Assembly: GCF_902833645.1 (NCBI RefSeq)
Contig: NZ_CADFGE010000016.1
Location: 62,001-126,000 of the forward strand
Source of the DNA: Paraburkholderia fungorum
Lineage (GTDB): Bacteria > Pseudomonadota > Gammaproteobacteria > Burkholderiales > Burkholderiaceae
Reading direction: 5' to 3'
DNA: 64,000 bases
This document shows, one piece after another, positions 26,400-34,759 of the stretch. The position numbers and the translations under genes are program-made. The notes beneath the pieces are model-generated. The model made no database searches. It saw only the letters and a list, made by a program, of their open reading frames with translations, and was not told the DNA's origin. The stretch's first letter is position 1; the number at the start of each line of letters is the position of its first letter.

Positions 26400-27716
26400 A
26401 TGCTGCGCTCCACGGCCGCGCTCGCGCGCCATCCAGATCATCCAGAATCAGAATCCAGGACTTGTCCATTGAATTCCGTCTTCCTATCCTGGGGTATTGC
26501 CATCGCCGCCACGGCCGGCGTCATTACCCGTCCGTTCAAATGGCCCGAGGCGGTGTGGGCCGTCGCCGGTGCGTTACTGCTGGTGTCGCTCGGCCTGCTG
26601 CCCGTCGACCTGGCCGTCGAGGCGGTCGGCAAAGGCACGGACGTCTACCTCTTCCTGTTCGGCATGATGCTGCTCTCGGAAGTCGGGCGTCGCGAAGGTC
26701 TGTTCGACTGGGTGGCGGTATTCGCGGTCAACCATGCCAAAGGTTCGCCGCGAAAGCTCTTTTTGCTGGTCTATCTGGTCGGCGTGGTCATTACCGCGTT
26801 TCTATCCAACGACGCGACTGCGGTCGTCCTCACGCCGGCGGTATTTGCCGCCGCCAAAAAAGCGAAGACGCATCCGTTGCCCCTGCTCTTCGTGTGCGCG
26901 TTCATCGCGAATGCCGCGAGTTTCGTGCTGCCGATCTCGAACCCGGCCAACATCGTGCTGTACGGCAATCACACGCCCGCGCTCGGCGCCTGGCTGCTGC
27001 GCTTCACGCTGCCTTCGCTGCTGTCGATCGTCGCGACCTATCTGCTGTTGCGCTGGACCCAGCGTGAGGCGCTCGCCGGTACTTGCGAGGCCGATCTGGA
27101 GCCCGTGGCGTTGTCGTCGAGCGGGCGCGTCGCGCTTGGCGGGATCGCGGTGACTGCCGTCGTGTTGCTGACGGTTTCCGCGTTCGATGTTCCGCTCGGC
27201 TTGCCCACCGCGATACTCGGCGCGCTGACCGCGCTGGTCGTGCTGGTCCAGGAGCGCAAATCGCCGCTGCCGATGATCCGGGAGATATCGTGGAGCGTGT
27301 TGCCGCTGGTCGCGGGCCTGTTCGTGCTGGTCGAAATGCTCGATCACACGGGCGTCATCAGGACGTTCGTCAATCTGCTGCAAGACGCGGCGCGGCACAA
27401 TGAATTCTCGACGGCCGCTTGGGCGGGCAGCGTCATCGCGATCGGCAGCAATCTGATCAACAATTTGCCGGCCGGCCTGATCGCCAGTTCGACCGTGATG
27501 CAGGCGCATAGTCCGGAGCGGGTGATCGACGCGCTTTTGATTGGCGTTGATCTGGGGCCGAACCTGTCGATCACCGGCTCGCTCGCCACGATCCTCTGGC
27601 TCAACGCCATTCGTCGCGAGGGCGAGGACGTGAGTTTCATGAAGTTCCTGAAAGTCGGGGTCGTAGTGATGCTGCCGGCGCTCGCGCTGGCGCTTGCCGC
27701 GCGGATCCTGATCTAG
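26400..27716 (+). CDS. ArsB/SLC13-type anion transporter
   Basis: 438-residue polytopic membrane protein of the ion-transporter superfamily, with about eleven hydrophobic segments. LVGVVITAFLSNDATAVVLTP and FVLPISNPANIVLYG in the first half and IGSNLINNLPAGLIASS in the second are the two inverted SNDA/NNLP-like signatures of arsenite pumps. No arsR, arsC or arsH is nearby, so the arsenical role is unproven. The upstream 23 codons are not family-like; TTG at 26469 is a plausible alternative start. The stop overlaps the convergent small ORF by 4 bp. Confidence 0.85.
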   Translation: MLRSTAALARHPDHPESESRTCPLNSVFLSWGIAIAATAGVITRPFKWPEAVWAVAGALLLVSLGLLPVDLAVEAVGKGTDVYLFLFGMMLLSEVGRREGLFDWVAVFAVNHAKGSPRKLFLLVYLVGVVITAFLSNDATAVVLTPAVFAAAKKAKTHPLPLLFVCAFIANAASFVLPISNPANIVLYGNHTPALGAWLLRFTLPSLLSIVATYLLLRWTQREALAGTCEADLEPVALSSSGRVALGGIAVTAVVLLTVSAFDVPLGLPTAILGALTALVVLVQERKSPLPMIREISWSVLPLVAGLFVLVEMLDHTGVIRTFVNLLQDAARHNEFSTAAWAGSVIAIGSNLINNLPAGLIASSTVMQAHSPERVIDALLIGVDLGPNLSITGSLATILWLNAIRREGEDVSFMKFLKVGVVVMLPALALALAARILI

Positions 27717-27952
27717 GTTCCCGTCGGACGCAAGGGCGGCTTGGCCACCAGCGTCGGCACGGACTGTTCGAGCGATTGCAGCACAGCTTCGAGCCGCGCG
27801 AGGCGCGCGCGCTGGGCGGGCATCAATGATGTTCTTGGAAGCATGAGCAATCGCTGACGCCAATAGGACAACGGGATACGATCGTTAGCGGAGATCAGCC
27901 TAAATACGCGTTCGAGATGGGCGATTTCCTTATCTATGTGTTGGAAGCTCAT
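27713..27952 (-). CDS. Small hypothetical protein
   Basis: 79 residues, mostly helical, with Arg/Leu heptad-like spacing (SFQHIDKEIAHLERVFRLI; RARLARLEAVLQSLEQS), so a small coiled coil is likely. AGGAA lies 6 bp before the ATG; a TTG start 30 bp upstream is less likely. No signal peptide and no recognised family. Confidence 0.6.
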   Translation of the reverse strand: MSFQHIDKEIAHLERVFRLISANDRIPLSYWRQRLLMLPRTSLMPAQRARLARLEAVLQSLEQSVPTLVAKPPLRPTGT

Positions 27953-28463
27953 CAAGCGTTCCTGAAGAAGAGGAATGGGCAACGAAGCGTTGTGGGCGGA
28001 ATTCCATAAATTGGAAAGATCAGACCGATCCGGCTAACGGATGCTAAACACGCTCGGCGTTGGTAATCCGTTTGAGCAAATCTCGTACCGCATCCCTCTG
28101 TTCTGATGCGATGTCGAGCTTTCAAACGTCCTGCATTGACCTGATGGATCGACTTCGTCCAGTCTCGGAGGCTTCTGGACGGAGCAGGTCTTCTGTCCGT
28201 TTTAAATCACGCAATGCATGGAAATGGTTAATCGGACGCTTAAAAGCCGGGCTCATTTCGCATCTTTGTCTGTAAGCCGTGGCGATTTAACACTGGACAA
28301 GGTGTTTTCGCGCGGCACGCCGGCCATTCTTCAGGGGAACGGGAATTCACCAGGAATCTTTGTGGGCAGCATGGCTTATGCTGGTTCAACGGCTATTGCC
28401 GTAACCGGTACATCGGACACGAACCCGCGGAGCGCGCGTTTTGCGTCCCCGATTCGGCACCAT
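27953..28463. other. Gene-free stretch, lower GC
   Basis: Roughly 510 bp between the small hypothetical gene and the secreted Pro/Val-rich protein. It contains short open frames with no coding bias and no ribosome sites. I see no RNA gene or repeat. Base composition is visibly more A/T-rich than the flanks. Confidence 0.5.
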
Positions 28464-28769
28464 CTAACGCGGCACCGCCATGACAGGCTGAGCGTAAGTA
28501 ACGACGGACGCGGGCACGATTGCGTAGCGGGTCGGCGCGGGCAGCAACACCGGCGTGCCGGCCGCGACCGCCACCGGAATCGGAGCGGGTGGGGGCGCAA
28601 CCACATAGACCGGTTTGACCGGCGCATAGCCGTAGTAATAGACGGCGCGTGGCGGCGGCGCGTAGATCACGGTGGCGGGTACGGTGACGATTACCCGGGC
28701 GAACGCTGTCGACGAACAGGCGAGGCCGATGGCGGTGAAGGTAGAGGCGCAGACTAGACGAATACTCAC
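28464..28769 (-). CDS. Small secreted Pro/Val/Tyr-rich protein
   Basis: 101 residues. A signal peptide (CASTFTAIGLACSSTAFA) is followed by a mature part made of Val/Pro/Ala/Tyr runs (APPPRAVYYYGYAPVKP; APPPAPIPVAVAAG). GTG start 7 bp after AGGAG. It resembles the many small envelope proteins of unknown function in this group of bacteria; no domain can be named. Confidence 0.7.
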   Translation of the reverse strand: MSIRLVCASTFTAIGLACSSTAFARVIVTVPATVIYAPPPRAVYYYGYAPVKPVYVVAPPPAPIPVAVAAGTPVLLPAPTRYAIVPASVVTYAQPVMAVPR

Positions 28770-29213
28770 TTGATACTCCTGAGACGTGTTGAACGGCGTG
28801 GCGCATGTGCCGGTAAAGAAAGGCGGCTGATTCGGATTGCTTGATATGTCATCCGAACCGCTGGAGCGCTTTGGTTGCTTAAGGTACTTAAGGTGAATAA
28901 GGTGCCGGTAGCGCCGGCAGACGAAAGATACGCAAACTACGTTCGAAACGGCAGCGCGAACTTATTTCATTTCATGTCGCGCGAAAGGAGTCGTGAAGAC
29001 AGGCGTGCATGTGGTTGAAGCGCGCGACGTGCCACAACGTGCCACGACGGCAGCGCGCTGTGCCTGTCATGCCGATGTAACCCGAACCATGAAATACGGC
29101 GACATGATTCTGAAATTGCCTTCCGGTCGCGCTTGCCTAAAAATCCGCTCTGTCATCGAACGGATCGCGGCGGTTTGCAGGCGACGCACGATGGTTTAAT
29201 CGAGGAATCAGTC
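28770..29213. other. Intergenic stretch without a convincing gene
   Basis: 444 bp between divergent genes. A GTG frame at 28993 has AAGGAG only 2 bp before it and a composition unlike the neighbours; I do not accept it. The promoters of both flanking genes are expected here. Confidence 0.5.
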
Positions 29214-29507
29214 ATGAAGAAGTTAATCGCCGTTGTGTTGCTGTGCTGCGCATCCACCGTCACGTTTGCTCAAACAACCGCACCGCAAGGTGGCAATCCC
29301 CAGCGCATGGAACGCATGGTGCAGCAACTGCAAACGCGCTTTGCGAATGCCAACACCACGCACGACGGCAAGCTCACGAAAGAACAGGCCGCCACAGGCA
29401 TGCCGATGGTCGCGAAGCATTTCGATGAAATCGACACGCAGAAAGCGGGTTACATCACGCTGCCGCAGATCATGGCATTCATGCAGGAACGCGGGGCAGC
29501 GCACTGA
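29214..29507 (+). CDS. Small periplasmic EF-hand-like protein
   Basis: 97 residues with a signal peptide (KKLIAVVLLCCASTVTFA). The rest contains two EF-hand-like segments: NANTTHDGKLTKEQA (about 47-60) and DEIDTQKAGYITLPQI (about 75-90). Several Ca-liganding positions are not acidic, so binding may be weak or lost in the second hand. AGGAA lies 6 bp before the ATG. It is followed by a two-component pair. Confidence 0.78.
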   Translation: MKKLIAVVLLCCASTVTFAQTTAPQGGNPQRMERMVQQLQTRFANANTTHDGKLTKEQAATGMPMVAKHFDEIDTQKAGYITLPQIMAFMQERGAAH

Positions 29508-29512
29508 GCGGC

Positions 29513-29620
29513 GTGGGCATCGGCGGGATCGTGGGATGGCTGTTTATCCCGTCGTTCTACGTGTTGTCGCCGCGCGAGGCAGAACGGCACGCGGCGCGCC
29601 ATGCACCGCCCGACGCTTGA
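29513..29620 (+). CDS. Possible 35-residue membrane micro-ORF
   Basis: A GTG-initiated frame between the EF-hand gene and the response regulator encodes one hydrophobic stretch (GIGGIVGWLFIPSFYVL) and a basic/His tail. Third codon positions are strongly G/C, as in real genes here. There is no clear Shine-Dalgarno, and it could equally be a decayed fragment. Confidence 0.3.
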   Translation: MGIGGIVGWLFIPSFYVLSPREAERHAARHAPPDA

Positions 29621-29636
29621 ACCGAGGAGCTGTCAT

Positions 29637-30350
29637 ATGGATCGCCCCGCCAAAATTATCGTGCTCGACGACGAAGTCGAACTGCGCAACATGTTGCAGC
29701 GTTTCCTGCGTGGCCATGGTTTCGACGTGCGGGTCGCGGAGGACAGCAAACGGCTCGACCGCTATCTGCAGCGCGAGCCGTTCGATCTGCTGGTGCTCGA
29801 TCTGATGATCGGCGAAGAAGACGGCCTCGAGATCTGCGCCCGTCTGCGCGAGCAGGGGCAAACGCTGCCGATCCTGATGCTGACCGCCAAGGGCGATCCG
29901 CTCGACCGGGTGGTGGGCCTCGAAACCGGCGCTGACGACTACCTCGCCAAACCGTTCCTGCCGCGTGAACTGGTGGCGCGGATCAATGCGCTGCTGCGCC
30001 GCCAGAAGATGGCTTCGGGCGACGTCACCGTGACCTCGCAGAGTGTGCGCTTCGGCGATTTCAGTCTCGACGTAGGCAAGCAGGAGTTGTCGCGCGCGGG
30101 CGAGTTGCTGGAGATTCATTCGGCGCAGATGCTGCTGCTGGTCGCGCTGGCTTCTTCGCCGAACCGGCCTGTGAGCCGGGACAATCTGCTGGCGCGCGCC
30201 CGCGGGCGCGAGCACGATGCGCTCGATCGCAGCATTGACGTGCAGGTGCTGCGGCTCAGGCAGATCGTCGAGGACGACCCGTCGAAGCCGCGCTTCATCA
30301 AGACCGTGTGGGGCATCGGCTACATGCTGGTCGCGGACGTCGACTCATGA
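29637..30350 (+). CDS. OmpR-family response regulator
   Basis: 237 residues. The receiver domain has VLDDE, phospho-acceptor Asp near 55 (LVLDLMIG) and AKPF. A winged-helix DNA-binding domain follows (LLVALASSPNRPVSRDNLL ... RSIDVQVLRLRQIVE ... KTVWGIGYML). GAGGAG lies 8 bp before the ATG; a longer frame from 29601 lacks a site. Sequence style is OmpR rather than CzcR. Its gene overlaps the kinase by ATGA. Confidence 0.93.
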   Translation: MDRPAKIIVLDDEVELRNMLQRFLRGHGFDVRVAEDSKRLDRYLQREPFDLLVLDLMIGEEDGLEICARLREQGQTLPILMLTAKGDPLDRVVGLETGADDYLAKPFLPRELVARINALLRRQKMASGDVTVTSQSVRFGDFSLDVGKQELSRAGELLEIHSAQMLLLVALASSPNRPVSRDNLLARARGREHDALDRSIDVQVLRLRQIVEDDPSKPRFIKTVWGIGYMLVADVDS

Positions 30351-31693
30351 GCCGCGCGTGGCTGCAGCGCGCGCTGCCGAGAACGCTGCTGGCGCGCAAT
30401 ATCGTTTTGCTGATCGTCCTGGTGATGCTGAGCCAGGTGTGTTCGCTCGGTGTGCTGCTGCACTATGTGCAGCGGCCGCGTGTCGTGCGTGCGGCCGCCG
30501 TGTTCGCCACCTACGTGAGAACGCTCGACGGCCTGCTTCAAGCCACACCGCCGAACGCGCGCGCCGGATTGACCGGCCGCCTCGACGCGCGTGAGCAACT
30601 GCCCGCCGAGGCGTCGGTCAAGCCGCCGCCCAGTTTGTTGCTGGCCTATCGCACGTATCAGCGCAGCGTGTTTCTCGACAGCTTGCGCGCGCATCTGCCT
30701 GCCGATATGCCGGTGCTCTGGCAGTCCGAAGGCGGCCAGCGGTTGTGGATTCGCATGCATGCGCCGGCCGACGCGCCGCATTCGCCGTACTGGATCGCGC
30801 TGCCGATTCCGGAGGATGCGCAAGGCGCCGGCCTCGACGCCGCGATCCTGTTGTCGCTCGGTCTGGGTGCGCTGGCGGCGCTGACCGGCTACGTGATCCA
30901 GCGCCATCTGAACCAGCCGCTGCGGCAGTTGACGCGGGCGGCGCGCCGCGTGAGCGCGGGCGAAACCCCTGAGCCGTTGCCGACCGACGGTCCCACCGAG
31001 ATCGCCGCGGTAAGCAGCGCATTCAATCAGATGACGCATACGCTGCAGCAAGCCGAGGCAACGCGCGCGCTGATGCTGGCAGGCATCTCACACGACATCC
31101 GCACGCCGCTCACCAAACTGCGGCTCTCGATGGCGATGGCGATGCCGGACGGCAGCGACAGCAGCTTTGTCGTCGCAGCGGAGTCCTATCTGGACCAGAT
31201 CGAAACAATCTTGCAGCAGTTCATGGATTACGCCGGCAGCGGCGAGCGCGAAGCGGCCGAACCCGGCGATCTCAATGCACTGATCGAGCGGCTCGCGGGC
31301 GATTTCGCGGGGCTGGGCCATGAATTTGAGCTTTCGCTGGCGGTTTTGCCGGCGATCGCGTACCGGCCGATCAGCATGATGCGGCTCCTGATGAACCTCA
31401 TGCAGAACGCGATCGTCTACGGCGGCAGCGGGCTTGCCGTACGAAGCTGGGCCACAGGCCACGCCGTGTATGTGGCGGTTGGCGATCGCGGCAAAGGGCT
31501 TTCGGCGGAGGAACTGGAACAACTGAAAGCGCCGTTTCAGCGCGGCCGCAATGCGCGCGCGCACAGCGGCGGTACCGGGCTGGGGCTTGCGATTGTCGAG
31601 CGGATTGCACGGCTGCACGGCGGCAGCCTGCAGTTTCATGCGCGCGAGGGCGGTGGCCTGGAAGTGTGGGTCGTGTTGCCGCGCGCATCCTGA
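30347..31693 (+). CDS. EnvZ-like sensor histidine kinase
   Basis: 448 residues: TM1 at about 18-40, a periplasmic loop of ~120 residues, TM2 at about 164-184 and a HAMP. The H-box GISHDIRTPLTKLRLS has His near 249. The N-box (NLMQNAIVYGG) and G-box (GGTGLGLAIVERIARLHGG) follow. The ATG overlaps the regulator stop, so the pair is co-translated. The signal is unknown; the adjacent EF-hand-like periplasmic protein may be a target or accessory. Confidence 0.92.
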   Translation: MSRAWLQRALPRTLLARNIVLLIVLVMLSQVCSLGVLLHYVQRPRVVRAAAVFATYVRTLDGLLQATPPNARAGLTGRLDAREQLPAEASVKPPPSLLLAYRTYQRSVFLDSLRAHLPADMPVLWQSEGGQRLWIRMHAPADAPHSPYWIALPIPEDAQGAGLDAAILLSLGLGALAALTGYVIQRHLNQPLRQLTRAARRVSAGETPEPLPTDGPTEIAAVSSAFNQMTHTLQQAEATRALMLAGISHDIRTPLTKLRLSMAMAMPDGSDSSFVVAAESYLDQIETILQQFMDYAGSGEREAAEPGDLNALIERLAGDFAGLGHEFELSLAVLPAIAYRPISMMRLLMNLMQNAIVYGGSGLAVRSWATGHAVYVAVGDRGKGLSAEELEQLKAPFQRGRNARAHSGGTGLGLAIVERIARLHGGSLQFHAREGGGLEVWVVLPRAS

Positions 31694-31703
31694 TCGGGCC
31701 CGC

Positions 31704-31970
31704 TCATTTCCTGTCCAGCCACGCGTCCAGCCCGACCCGGAAAGCCACGCCCGCGATAACCGGCACGGTCAGCATCAGAATGATGCCGAAGTTGGGAATC
31801 TCGTCGCCGTAAGTGATTGGACCGTAAAGCACGACCGTTGCCACGATCGCGAAGACCACCACGCCGATCGCAACCATCAGAAGGTTGCGCGACGTAACGG
31901 ACAGATCCTTGCGCTTTGCGTTGCCCGGTTCGGTGCTGGTAGCCGGGACTTCGTCGTGTTGGGCGGGCAT
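31704..31970 (-). CDS. Small membrane protein, two TM helices
   Basis: 88 residues: a hydrophilic N-terminus (~28), TM1 (LLMVAIGVVVFAIVATVVLYG), a short loop, TM2 (IILMLTVPVIAGVAFRVGL) and a basic end. Stop 10 bp from the convergent kinase stop. No family recognised. The 190 bp to the next gene hold nothing notable. Confidence 0.68.
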   Translation of the reverse strand: MPAQHDEVPATSTEPGNAKRKDLSVTSRNLLMVAIGVVVFAIVATVVLYGPITYGDEIPNFGIILMLTVPVIAGVAFRVGLDAWLDRK

Positions 31971-32161
31971 GATGGTTCTCGTGGCTGGAAAAGTGCCGTG
32001 TAAGGCGCGGCTGCAAATTCAAATCGAAACGTGATGACAACGCGCGGTAAGGAAACGTAATGCGGGACCCGATGCCCGGCGTAGTGCCGTCGCCCGGCAA
32101 CGGATCGCACGCCGGGCGGCACGCGTTCGCATCATACCCAGGGTCGTTCGCGCCGCACACA

Positions 32162-32530
32162 TCAAACCGCGCCGGCCAGTAATCCCGCGGCGACGATCAG
32201 CAGCACCAGGGCGGCAATCGCGCTGAACCGGTAGTCGCGTTGATGCAGGAACATCCCTAACATCAATATAAGCCGCATTATCGGCAACAGGATAAAAAGC
32301 GCGATGCCAGCGGTCATAACATGCATGCCGGCTGATATCGAGAGCATTTCGGGCAGCGTTCGCATGCCGGATAGTGCGCTTGCAAGCTTGCCAAGCTTGC
32401 CGTCGCCGGTGCGAAGAAGGCTAATTGCAAGGCCGATGGCAACGATGCCCGTTGCCACCCATGTGCCGTAGTGCAGGAGTCGCGCCAGCCAGTGTTCGAG
32501 CCGTCTCCCGGTCGACGCGGCGCCGCTCAT
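32162..32530 (-). CDS. DUF1634 membrane protein
   Basis: 122 residues with three TM helices (about 20-40, 70-90, 100-120), matching the DUF1634 family, which is commonly found beside TauE/SafE exporters. Its ATG overlaps the stop of the exporter gene by 4 bp, so the two are translationally coupled and probably form one transport unit. Confidence 0.85.
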   Translation of the reverse strand: MSGAASTGRRLEHWLARLLHYGTWVATGIVAIGLAISLLRTGDGKLGKLASALSGMRTLPEMLSISAGMHVMTAGIALFILLPIMRLILMLGMFLHQRDYRFSAIAALVLLIVAAGLLAGAV

Positions 32531-33417
32531 GCGGACGCGCCGAAGAGGTGGACGCCGAATGCTTCGAGCAGCATCTGCACGGCCAGCACCGCCAGCACCA
32601 CGACAAAGAGCACACGCAGCCTGTCGCCCGACAGGCGCGTGAGAACCCGCGCGCCGAGCACGGCGCCGACGACGGAGCCCAAGGCCACCGGGCCGGCGAT
32701 TGCCGCCACGATGTCGCCGCGCAGGAAGTAAGCGCCGGCGCTGGCTGTCGCCGTCACGCCGATCATGAAGTTGGAGGTGGCGGACGAGACCTTGATCGGC
32801 AGACGCAGCGCCGTATCCATCGCCGGAATCTTGAGAACGCCGCTACCGATGCCGAGCAACGCCGAAATCAACCCCGCGCCGTACATGAGGGACAAGCCCA
32901 ATGGCACGCGTTGCACGCGATAGTCGACGTCGCGTCCGAGCGCGCGGTCCGGATAGCTCGAATCCAGGCGTAACGCAGCGCCCCACGACTGCGCGCCCGG
33001 CACGGCAGTGCCATGACTGATAACCGGATCGGCACGCCGTGCCAGCATTTGCTGGGCGGAGAGCAGCAGAATGACGGCGAAAATGAAAAACAGCACGGGC
33101 ACCGGAATGAGCCCGCTCAACAGGACGCCGGACAACGCGCCGAGCGTGGTGGCGGTTTCCAGAACCACGGCGAGCCGGACATTGGTCAAGCGGCCGCGCA
33201 GGAAAGGTGCGGCGCCTCCGCACGAGCAGGCGATTACCGAAACGATGCTGGCGCCAATGGCGATGTGAATGTCGAGGTGGCCGAACATGGTCAGGATGGG
33301 CACGATAAAAATGCCGCTCGCCATGCCGAGCAAGCCACCCAGCGCGCTGGCCCCGAGCGACACCGCGAAGAGCCACAGCGTGTAGCCCAGATCCATCGCT
33401 GCCTGTGCGCCGGTCAT
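32527..33417 (-). CDS. TauE/SafE-family exporter
   Basis: 296-residue inner-membrane protein with about eight TM helices in two halves. GGLLGMASGIFIVPILTMFG opens the first half and GAGLISALLGIGSGVLKIPAM the second, the paired signature of the TauE/SafE family (sulfite, sulfoacetate and related organic anions). Overlaps of 4 bp with gntR upstream and DUF1634 downstream define a tight three-gene operon. The exported anion is not identifiable from sequence. Confidence 0.9.
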   Translation of the reverse strand: MTGAQAAMDLGYTLWLFAVSLGASALGGLLGMASGIFIVPILTMFGHLDIHIAIGASIVSVIACSCGGAAPFLRGRLTNVRLAVVLETATTLGALSGVLLSGLIPVPVLFFIFAVILLLSAQQMLARRADPVISHGTAVPGAQSWGAALRLDSSYPDRALGRDVDYRVQRVPLGLSLMYGAGLISALLGIGSGVLKIPAMDTALRLPIKVSSATSNFMIGVTATASAGAYFLRGDIVAAIAGPVALGSVVGAVLGARVLTRLSGDRLRVLFVVVLAVLAVQMLLEAFGVHLFGASA

Positions 33418-34160
33418 GGCAGGTTCGGCTTGCGCCGGGCGAGGCGGGTAACGAACTGGATCTGATCGCCCCGGTAATACAGCTTTTCATAATCGACCGG
33501 GCGGTTTTCGTCGCTGTACGAGGTTCGCTCGATCAGGAAAATCGGGCTGCCCGTCGCGACTTCGAGGGCCTGCGCAACGGCGGCGTCCGCGGCGATTGCC
33601 TCCAGCCGGTATTCCGCTTCGATCAGGGCAACGCCGTACTTCTCTTCGAGCAGCGTGAAGATCGGCTCTGCTTCGAGATCGTTTTCGATGATCTTTTCGC
33701 CGATGTCTTTTGGCAGCCAGGTTTCGTCGAACGAAAGCGGCGTGCCGTCGGCGATGCGCACGCGCTGAATGTGGACGACGGGCGTACCCGGTTTGAGCGC
33801 CAGTTTGCCGGCCACGGCCTCGCTGGCGGTTTCGACCTGCCGCGCCAGCAGACGGGCGCTCGGATGGCGGCCGTGCGCACGCATATCCTCGACAAAGCCG
33901 CTCAGTTCGGTAAGCGGCTGCGTGAGGCGCGGCTGGGTGACGAAGGTGCCTTTGCCACGGCGGATTTCGATCAGACCGCGCGTAATCAGGTTCTGCACCG
34001 TTTTCTGCAGCGTGGTGCGGCTGATGTTGAAACTGGCCAGCAGGCTCGCCTCATTGGGTAATTGTGTGCCCGGCGGATAGGTGCCGTCTGCGATCCGCGC
34101 GGCAAGCACTGCTTCGACCTGCGCGTAGAGGGGGAGTTGGCTGTTTCGGTCGGCGTTCAT
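33414..34160 (-). CDS. GntR-family (HutC/UTRA) transcriptional regulator
   Basis: 248 residues. The N-terminal winged helix (LPLYAQVEAVLAARIADGTYPPG ... FNISRTTLQKTVQNLITRG) is followed by a UTRA ligand domain (GTPVVHIQRVRIADGTPLSFDETWLP ... PIFLIERTSYS). Three closely spaced ATGs (34172, 34169, 34160) are possible; 34160 gives the usual N-terminus. No Shine-Dalgarno is visible and a perfect palindrome covers the start region, so it probably represses its own operon with the exporter. Confidence 0.9.
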   Translation of the reverse strand: MNADRNSQLPLYAQVEAVLAARIADGTYPPGTQLPNEASLLASFNISRTTLQKTVQNLITRGLIEIRRGKGTFVTQPRLTQPLTELSGFVEDMRAHGRHPSARLLARQVETASEAVAGKLALKPGTPVVHIQRVRIADGTPLSFDETWLPKDIGEKIIENDLEAEPIFTLLEEKYGVALIEAEYRLEAIAADAAVAQALEVATGSPIFLIERTSYSDENRPVDYEKLYYRGDQIQFVTRLARRKPNLP

Positions 34161-34164
34161 GTAT

Positions 34165-34186
34165 GACATCATGACGTCATGATGTC
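34165..34186. promoter_or_regulatory. Perfect 22-bp palindrome at the gntR start (probable operator)
   Basis: The half-site GACATCATGAC is followed by its exact reverse complement. On the minus strand a TTGACT (34191-34196) and a CATGAT (34168-34173) spaced 17 bp apart could be the promoter, placing the palindrome across spacer and -10. Confidence 0.7.
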
Positions 34187-34759
34187 TTGAAGTCAAGGCA
34201 AAACAGGTTGCGCACCAATGGGTGGGGCAGCGGATCGATATGCGCGAAGATAATCTCGCCGGCCCGGACACCGAGGTATCCATACAGGCCAGGGCGTGGG
34301 TCAAGTGAACATCCGCGCGCGATGGTCGACTATCTCGCCGCCCGGTCATGGGTACTCGAGACGTGGTTCGTTCCATGAGCGTCCCCAGAGGTATTTCACT
34401 GATTACGCCTAGTGAATCTTTGGATTCCGAATCTTCATGGAAAGAGGTGGCGGTCCATGGAGGCTTCAGATTCATTACGGGTATAGCGTTCACATAATGC
34501 AGACGATAAATAAGTTTTACTTTCCGATTTTCCGTCGCGCCGCCATTGTGTGAGCCAGACAGCCAGTCTATAGCCACAACTCATGCGTTGCGCGGCTGCA
34601 TTCATGAGAAACGTGGCTTTCATCTTCAGATGAGCATTTCTTAAGATTCCTTAAGAAATTGTTCGTCGATCGTCGTCGTTCGGGAGCGGGTTGGATTTCA
34701 GTACTCACGCCCATCCCCGGACCGACGGTCAGGCCAATAAACTGAAAGGAGACGAATCG
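34187..34759. other. Gene-free, A/T-rich stretch before the lipoprotein gene
   Basis: About 570 bp without a supported gene, lower in GC than the flanks. Its main structure is the inverted repeat at 34636-34659. Short open frames here have no ribosome sites or recognisable products. Confidence 0.55.
34636..34659. repeat. Perfect 10-bp inverted repeat upstream of the lipoprotein gene
   Basis: ATTTCTTAAG and CTTAAGAAAT arms with a 4-nt spacer lie 100-124 bp before the lipoprotein ATG. A/T-rich and symmetrical, so a regulator site is more likely than a terminator. Confidence 0.6.

Noticed and set aside
26400..27716. Arsenic resistance operon
   Set aside because: Only the ArsB-like transporter is present; no arsR, arsC or arsH adjoins it, so a resistance operon cannot be claimed.
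28993..29199. GTG-started open frame upstream of the EF-hand gene
   Set aside because: AAGGAG is only 2 bp from the GTG, codon use is unlike the neighbours and no protein feature is visible.
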